Assembly: GCA_020851885.1 (NCBI GenBank)
Contig: JADZBW010000002.1
Location: 1 to 10,069, forward strand
Direction of reading: 5' to 3'
Source of the DNA: Fimbriimonadaceae bacterium
GTDB taxonomy: Bacteria; Armatimonadota; Fimbriimonadia; Fimbriimonadales; Fimbriimonadaceae
DNA length: 10,069 bases
In this document: positions 6,506-10,069 of the stretch, in pieces
Layout of the letters: every line of letters starts with the position of its first letter
Numbering within the stretch: position 1 is the first letter of the stretch
Made by a program: the position numbers and the translations under genes
The notes under the pieces: generated by a model
The model's database searches: none
What the model was told of the DNA's origin: nothing
The model's input: the letters and a program-made list of their open reading frames with translations, nothing else

Positions 6506-7843
6506 ATGCTTTCGGTTCTCGGCGCGCTCGTACTGCTGCAATTGCAGCCCCAGGATGTAAGGCTTTCCAAGGCCTACCGGTATGAGAAATCGGGCTGGAT
6601 CTATGCTCACCTCGAAGGGAAGCCTCGAAGCATCGGATACCAATACGGATACCTCTTGGCACCCGAAATCGACGACGCCCACAAGGCACTCAAAGCCACC
6701 GAACTCAGCAGCAGCGATTGGAACTGGTACCGCACCGAAACAAAGCGCCTTTTCTGGGAGAAGCTGGATGCCGAATACCAGCAAGAGCTAGAAGGGATGG
6801 CGGAGGGCCTCCAAGCCAAAGGTTACAAGTACGACGTATGGGATGTCCTCGCCTTCAACGCCCACATCGAGATCGATGGCTATTACATGCCTTGGCTGAA
6901 GTCGAAGAGTACCGGCCGGCGCGAAACCGGGGCGAAGGACTCCTGCAGCGCGTTCGTCGCCACTGGCCGATTCACAAGCGACGGCAAGATCGTCATGGGC
7001 CACAACCTCTGGTGGAGCTATGTGATGGGCCAACGGTTCAACGCCATGCTCGACATTAAGCCCGAGAAGGGAAACCGCATCATGATGGATGCTCTCACTG
7101 GCCTCATCCACAGTGGCAGCGACTTCGCCATCAACTCCGCCGGCATGATGCTCTGTGAAACCACCATCAGCGATTTCTCGGGCTTCGATCCGAATGGCAT
7201 CCCCGAGTTTCAACGCATGCGCAAGGCAATCCAGTACGGAAACAACCTGGACGACATGGTCCGCATCTTTAAGGAAGGCAACAACGGTGGCTACGCGAAT
7301 ACCTGGCTCATGGCCGATGGCAAATCCAACGAAATTGGCAAACTCGAGTTGGGGCTGAAAAACGTCAACTTCACCCGCTCAAAAGACGGGTTCTTCGTAG
7401 GGGCGAACTTCCCCGAAGATCCCAAGCTCATCAAGGAAGAAGTTGCCTACTTCAGCCCCGATCCTCTCCGAAATGGTTGTATGCGCCGACGCCAACGATG
7501 GATCAGCCTCATTGAGTCCAACCAAGGCACCATCGACGCCGCGAAAGCGCAGACCTTCCTCGCCGATACGTACGACGAGGTCCTCAAACGAAAGGGAGCC
7601 TCCGATTCAACCCTCTGCGGCAGGTCCGATCGAATGGGCATGCTTCACGGCGCGACCAGCACTCGCGTCGCAACCACCGAATCGGTCAAGACGATGAGCC
7701 TCTGGGCCAAAATGGGATTCAGCGATGGTTCGCAGTTGATCGCCGCCGACTACTTCAAGCAGTTCCCAGACCAACGCGCAACCTATGGTCCGTTCCTGAA
7801 GGACATCAAACCCCAGCCCTGGGTGACCTTCACCGCCAAATAG
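6506..7843 (+). CDS. Phospholipase B-like / C45-like Ntn hydrolase, probably secreted
   Basis: This 445-aa protein starts with a short hydrophobic signal-like stretch (MLSVLGALVLLQLQ) without N-terminal positive charges. An early GYQYGYLLAPEI (44-55) resembles the N-terminal block of C45/acyltransferase-type enzymes. The centre has SCSAFVATGRF (146-156) followed by GHNLWWSY (165-172). This matches the Cys-Ser-Ala and following H-(D/N)-x-W pattern of phospholipase B-like proteins, where the chain self-cleaves just before the Cys. Cys147 would therefore be the N-terminal nucleophile. Later blocks are AINSAGMMLCETT near 208-220 and ATSTRVATTESVKTMSLWAKMGF in the last quarter. Relatives cleave amide or ester bonds in lipids, N-acyl compounds or penicillin-type substrates; the substrate here is unknown. 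It starts 25 nt after waaA but appears to have its own -10 box, so it may be separately transcribed. Confidence 0.8.
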   Translation: MLSVLGALVLLQLQPQDVRLSKAYRYEKSGWIYAHLEGKPRSIGYQYGYLLAPEIDDAHKALKATELSSSDWNWYRTETKRLFWEKLDAEYQQELEGMAEGLQAKGYKYDVWDVLAFNAHIEIDGYYMPWLKSKSTGRRETGAKDSCSAFVATGRFTSDGKIVMGHNLWWSYVMGQRFNAMLDIKPEKGNRIMMDALTGLIHSGSDFAINSAGMMLCETTISDFSGFDPNGIPEFQRMRKAIQYGNNLDDMVRIFKEGNNGGYANTWLMADGKSNEIGKLELGLKNVNFTRSKDGFFVGANFPEDPKLIKEEVAYFSPDPLRNGCMRRRQRWISLIESNQGTIDAAKAQTFLADTYDEVLKRKGASDSTLCGRSDRMGMLHGATSTRVATTESVKTMSLWAKMGFSDGSQLIAADYFKQFPDQRATYGPFLKDIKPQPWVTFTAK

Positions 7844-7860
7844 ACTTCATCACCCAACGC

Positions 7861-7937
7861 CGCTTACCGATCGACGTAAAGCGTAAGACGTAAACCGTAA
7901 ATCGTAATCCGAAAGCCGAACACCGAGAACCAAACCC
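7861..7937. repeat. Degenerate heptanucleotide tandem repeat (consensus CGTAAAC)
   Basis: The dinucleotide CG recurs every 7 nt at 7861, 7868, 7875, 7882, 7889, 7896, 7903, 7910, 7917 and 7924. Units run CGCTTAC, CGATCGA, CGTAAAG, CGTAAGA, CGTAAAC, CGTAAAT, CGTAATC, CGAAAGC, CGAACAC, CGAGAAC, then fade into CAAACCC. The centre is best conserved. It begins 18 nt after the Ntn hydrolase stop. The complement gives heptamers like GTTTACG, which translate to spurious periodic peptides (VYVLRFT). Confidence 0.8.
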
Positions 7938-7967
7938 CAATGCCCCAACGCCCGCCGCCGACTCCGG

Positions 7968-7973
7968 TATCCT
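7968..7973 (+). promoter_or_regulatory. Putative -10 element (TATCCT) for the 53-aa protein gene
   Basis: TATCCT sits in GTATCCTAA, identical to the 9-mer before the gene at 6506. Transcription from about 7980 would yield a 5' UTR of roughly 75 nt containing the hairpin at 7997-8016 and the Shine-Dalgarno site at 8046-8050. No -35 box is recognisable. Confidence 0.3.
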
Positions 7974-8030
7974 AAAACTCACGACTCCTGCGGCGACGCG
8001 TGCGAAACGGCACGCGACTTGCGTCTTAGG
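7971..8030 (+). repeat. Structured leader upstream of the 53-aa protein gene
   Basis: CGCGTGC (7997-8003) pairs perfectly with GCACGCG (8010-8016) around the loop GAAACG. Outside it, CCTAA (7971-7975) can pair with TTAGG (8026-8030). GACGC (7995-7999) can alternatively pair with GCGTC (8021-8025), which would break the inner hairpin. The element ends 15 nt before the GGAGG at 8046. Two competing folds make an RNA switch conceivable, but no known riboswitch core is visible. Confidence 0.45.
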
Positions 8031-8056
8031 AATTAAGAGCCACACGGAGGGTCCCC

Positions 8057-8218
8057 ATGGAAAAGAAATCCAAAGCAGATATCAAGAAGATGATCGCCGA
8101 GCTTCACCAAAAGCCCAATGGCGAAGCCAAGCCCAAGCAGGCGGCCGCGGGTCAAGCCAATGCCGGAAAAGGCAGCAGCGGTGGCCAGAAGAGCAAAACC
8201 TACCGCCCCAAGATCTAA
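8057..8218 (+). CDS. Small basic hydrophilic protein, 53 aa, function unknown
   Basis: ATG at 8057 follows CGGAGG with a 6-nt spacer, a near-ideal ribosome binding site that supports a real gene despite its size. The N-terminus is a charged helix (MEKKSKADIKKMIAELHQK). The middle is a disordered Gly/Ala/Ser/Gln/Lys linker (about residues 20-46), and the end is a conserved-looking KTYRPKI. It is strongly basic, with no membrane segment and no Cys. The layout (helix, flexible middle, terminal Lys-x-aromatic-Arg) recalls DUF5302-type small proteins, whose members end in a similar KxFRRKS, but this is analogy only. A nucleic-acid or ribosome partner is plausible from the charge. It stands alone between its own putative promoter and a downstream hairpin. 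Its high lysine content gives it a codon make-up unlike its neighbours. Confidence 0.75.
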   Translation: MEKKSKADIKKMIAELHQKPNGEAKPKQAAAGQANAGKGSSGGQKSKTYRPKI

Positions 8219-8223
8219 CCGTG

Positions 8224-8244
8224 GCATGGACTTCCCGTCCATGC
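8224..8244. repeat. Perfect 8-bp hairpin after the 53-aa protein gene
   Basis: GCATGGAC (8224-8231) and GTCCATGC (8237-8244) are perfect inverted complements around the loop TTCCC, starting 5 nt after the TAA at 8218. It is placed like a terminator but lacks a U-tract (TCCCC follows), so it may instead stabilise the mRNA end. Its left part is repeated at 8254-8269. Confidence 0.55.
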
Positions 8245-8255
8245 TCCCCAGACCA

Positions 8256-8330
8256 TTGACTGCCCGTCCCGAAAATGCTCTTCATCAGCAAGCCTTTTGC
8301 CCGGAAAATTTCGCGGGACGGGCAGGTCAA
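8256..8330. repeat. Long imperfect palindrome upstream of acpP
   Basis: CTGCCCGTCCCG (8260-8271) is perfectly complementary to CGGGACGGGCAG (8314-8325). The stem extends by TTGA (8256-8259) with TCAA (8327-8330) past one bulged G. A small TGCT/AGCA hairpin (8276-8290) sits inside. The 16-mer at 8254-8269 matches 8225-8240 at 14 of 16 positions, so the two palindromes share a core resembling an extragenic repeat. It ends 26 nt before the acpP ATG. Confidence 0.65.
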
Positions 8331-8343
8331 AACGGAATCGTGG

Positions 8344-8349
8344 TATCGT
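8344..8349 (+). promoter_or_regulatory. Putative -10 element (TATCGT) before acpP
   Basis: TGGTATCGT has the extended -10 form (TG-N-TATNNT). It ends 7 nt before the acpP ATG, which has no Shine-Dalgarno site. Transcription would start at or just before the ATG, giving a leaderless message. No -35 box is seen, as expected if the extended -10 suffices. Confidence 0.35.
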
Positions 8350-8356
8350 TGCCAAC

Positions 8357-8599
8357 ATGTCAGCGGACACTCTAGAGCGAGTCAGAAAGGTCACCGTCGA
8401 AGAATTGGGAGTTAAGGAAGAGGAAGTCGTCGAATCGGCCTCCTTCACAGAGGATCTGGGTGCGGACTCTCTCGACGTCGTCGAGCTCGTCATGGCCTTC
8501 GAGGATGAGTTCGGAATCGATATTCCGGACGATGAAGTGGGCGAGATCAAGACCGTCGGCGATGCCGTCACCTACATTTCGAAAAAGAAACCTGCATGA
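8357..8599 (+). CDS. acpP: Acyl carrier protein
   Basis: This 80-aa acidic carrier holds growing acyl chains for type II fatty acid synthesis. GADSLDVVEL has Ser38, the 4'-phosphopantetheine attachment site, at the usual position. The second half (FEDEFGIDIPDDEV, then IKTVGDAVTYI) is canonical. The start at 8357 gives the normal ACP length and N-terminus (MSADTLERVRKVTVEELGV). An upstream in-frame ATG at 8297 would add 20 basic residues foreign to the family and run into the palindrome, so I rejected it. The stop overlaps the fabF start as ATGA, so the two are translationally coupled. fabD and fabG, often upstream of acpP, are absent here. Expression probably starts just upstream at the -10-like TATCGT. 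Confidence 0.97.
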   Translation: MSADTLERVRKVTVEELGVKEEEVVESASFTEDLGADSLDVVELVMAFEDEFGIDIPDDEVGEIKTVGDAVTYISKKKPA

Positions 8600-9852
8600 G
8601 TGATCGGCCCGTTCCATCCGGACGGGTCGCGATAACCGGCGTCGGCGCAGTAACGCCGCTGGGGACAGGGGTCGACAAGTTTTGGTCCCGAATCCTGGCT
8701 GGTGAAAGCGCGGTCGAACGAATCACGCTCCTCGATCCTTCCGAATACTCCACCCAAATTGCGGCTGAAGTCAAAGACTTCGTGGCCGAGGATTGGTTGG
8801 ACAAGAAGGAGGCGCGTCGGATCGACCGCTTCATCGCCTTCGCCGCCGCCGCCGCGCAGATGGCGATCCAGGATTCGGGCATCCAGCTGACCGATGAACT
8901 CCGAGAGGAATTCGGCGTGCTCATCGGTTCCGGCATCGGTGGCCTAACCTTCCTTGGCGAACAGCATCGCCGCCAAATCGAAGGGGGGCCCAGCAAAGTC
9001 TCGCCATTCCTTGTGCCTTACATGATCCCCGACATGGCTTCCGGCTATGTGTCGATCCTGCATCGCCTCAAAGGCCCGAACACGTGCGTGGTCACGGCCT
9101 GTGCCACCGGAGCGAACGCCATCGGTGACGCCTATCACATTATCAAACGTGGCGACGCCATTTGCATGCTTGCCGGCGGTTCTGAGGCTCCGATCAATGA
9201 GCTTGGCCTCGGCGGCTTCTGCTCGGCCCGGGCGATGACGACCCGCAACGACGAACCCCACCGAGCCTCACGTCCGTTCGACAAGGATCGGGACGGATTC
9301 GTGATCGGAGAAGGATCGGCGGTCTTCGTGATGGAGGACTACGACTTCGCCAAGAAGCGCGGGGCTAAAATCTATGGCGAAGTGGTCGGATATGGCATGG
9401 CGGGAGATGCCTATCACATCACTCAGCCAGACCCCGAGGCGGACGGCGCCTACCGAGCTTCCCGTATGGCCCTGCGAACTGCCGGGATCAGGCCGGAAGA
9501 GATCGGCTATATCAACGCCCATGGCACATCGACCTATTACAACGACAAGGGCGAGACCCAGGCGATCAAACGCGCCTTCGGCGACCAGGCCTACAAGATC
9601 CCGGTCAGCTCCACCAAGTCCATGATTGGCCACACGTTGGGAGCCGCCGGCGCGATCGAAGCGCTTATCTGCATTCTCGCGATGCGAGACGGCAAGTTGC
9701 CGCCGACGATCAACTATGAAACCCCGGATCCCGAATGCGATCTGGATTACATCCCGAACGTCGCGCGAGACGCGCAGGTTTCGCTTTCGATGTCCAATTC
9801 CTACGGATTTGGCGGCCACAACGTCTCGTTGATCCTGAAGCGGGGCGAATAA
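8596..9852 (+). CDS. fabF: 3-oxoacyl-[acyl-carrier-protein] synthase II (KAS II)
   Basis: FabF condenses malonyl-ACP with acyl-ACP in the elongation step of fatty acid synthesis in the cytosol. The 418-aa length is typical. The thiolase-fold catalytic triad is intact: Cys169 in TACATGANA, His309 in NAHGTST and His346 in GHTLGAAGA. Other landmarks are VAITGVGAVTPLG (11-23), RPFDKDRDGFVIGEGSA (226-242) and the C-terminal NSYGFGGHN (401-409). The start overlaps the acpP stop by 4 nt (ATGA), the classic acpP-fabF arrangement. There is no Shine-Dalgarno site of its own, so it depends on coupling from acpP. The Cys-His-His set rules out FabH, which uses Cys-His-Asn; I prefer FabF to FabB because of acpP adjacency. 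Confidence 0.97.
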   Translation: MSDRPVPSGRVAITGVGAVTPLGTGVDKFWSRILAGESAVERITLLDPSEYSTQIAAEVKDFVAEDWLDKKEARRIDRFIAFAAAAAQMAIQDSGIQLTDELREEFGVLIGSGIGGLTFLGEQHRRQIEGGPSKVSPFLVPYMIPDMASGYVSILHRLKGPNTCVVTACATGANAIGDAYHIIKRGDAICMLAGGSEAPINELGLGGFCSARAMTTRNDEPHRASRPFDKDRDGFVIGEGSAVFVMEDYDFAKKRGAKIYGEVVGYGMAGDAYHITQPDPEADGAYRASRMALRTAGIRPEEIGYINAHGTSTYYNDKGETQAIKRAFGDQAYKIPVSSTKSMIGHTLGAAGAIEALICILAMRDGKLPPTINYETPDPECDLDYIPNVARDAQVSLSMSNSYGFGGHNVSLILKRGE

Positions 9853-9888
9853 GCTCCTTCTGGACTCGGGCAGCGTCTCTATGGTTAC

Positions 9889-10069
9889 ATGCACGGCGAA
9901 CTCGATACGCTGATCGATTCCTTTCTCGATAACTTGGCCGCCAAGCGGTCGCCTGAGACCGTGCACGCCTACCGAGCGGACCTTCGCCAACTCTCTCAGC
10001 ACTTGGAGGGCGAGTTGAGTCTCGAACCCAACGCCCTGAGGGGCTACCTGCGGACCTATGCCCTCAACG
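9889..10069 (+). CDS. Tyrosine recombinase, XerC/XerD family, partial (N-terminal 60 residues)
   Basis: ATG at 9889 opens a frame that runs off the right edge after 60 codons. The visible part, MHGELDTLIDSFLDNLAAKR followed by SPETVHAYRADLRQLSQHLE, is the N-terminal SAM-like core-binding domain of Xer recombinases. The S-x-x-T-x-x-x-Y-x-x-D-L pattern is characteristic. The catalytic Arg-His-Arg-Tyr domain lies outside the window, so integrity cannot be judged. A chromosomal XerC/XerD resolving dimers at dif is the simplest reading, but a phage or integron-type integrase cannot be excluded. It starts 36 nt after fabF with no terminator between, so it may be co-transcribed. An earlier ATG at 9881 is out of frame and stops quickly. 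Confidence 0.8.
   Translation, partial: MHGELDTLIDSFLDNLAAKRSPETVHAYRADLRQLSQHLEGELSLEPNALRGYLRTYALN

Noticed and set aside
7830..8045. A 71-codon minus-strand open frame over the heptamer repeat
   Set aside because: Its periodic peptide (LRFTVYVLRFT) is produced by the heptamer repeat itself and does not indicate a gene.
8297..8356. Upstream in-frame extension of acpP from ATG 8297
   Set aside because: It would add 20 basic residues not seen in acyl carrier proteins and would be encoded across the palindrome; the start at 8357 gives the standard length.

Overview
The window comes from a moderately GC-rich diderm bacterium. A Kdo transferase (waaA) implies a lipopolysaccharide outer membrane, and a tandem pair of Tat-exported DUF1800 and DUF1501 proteins is typical of Planctomycetota, Verrucomicrobiota and Armatimonadota. 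My guess is Armatimonadota (Fimbriimonadia-like), from gene style only. No rRNA, tRNA, CRISPR array, complete insertion sequence or phage module is visible.

Layout. Positions 1-2725 (minus strand) hold a two-gene operon: a DUF1800 protein, then after 1 nt a DUF1501 protein whose C-terminus lies beyond the left edge. Both have twin-arginine signals. Positions 2726-3343 form a gene-poor divergent region with strong inverted repeats, a 21-codon ORF with a near-ideal Shine-Dalgarno site, and a possible 57-aa ORF on the minus strand. Positions 3344-6480 (plus) hold a membrane-anchored protein with a Pro/Thr-rich linker and a DUF4349-like end, then purC and waaA almost abutting. Positions 6506-7843 hold a phospholipase B-like / C45-like Ntn hydrolase. 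Positions 7844-8356 combine a degenerate 7-bp tandem repeat, a structured leader, a 53-aa basic protein with an excellent Shine-Dalgarno site, and palindromic repeats. Positions 8357-9852 are acpP and fabF, overlapping by ATGA. The window ends in the first 60 codons of a XerC/XerD-type recombinase.

How the genes relate. acpP and fabF together make the elongation step of type II fatty acid synthesis. waaA attaches Kdo to lipid A. The Ntn hydrolase may act on lipid amides or esters or on peptide bonds, so the right half is loosely about the envelope and lipids, with purC as a housekeeping neighbour. Genes that start a transcription unit tend to lack a Shine-Dalgarno site and have a TATNNT-like hexamer 5-7 nt before ATG. 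Several others (DUF1800, waaA, the 53-aa protein) have a clear Shine-Dalgarno site. This suggests mixed leaderless and led translation.

Most of the window is ordinary core and envelope genes. The less explained material is in the two intergenic regions and the small proteins.
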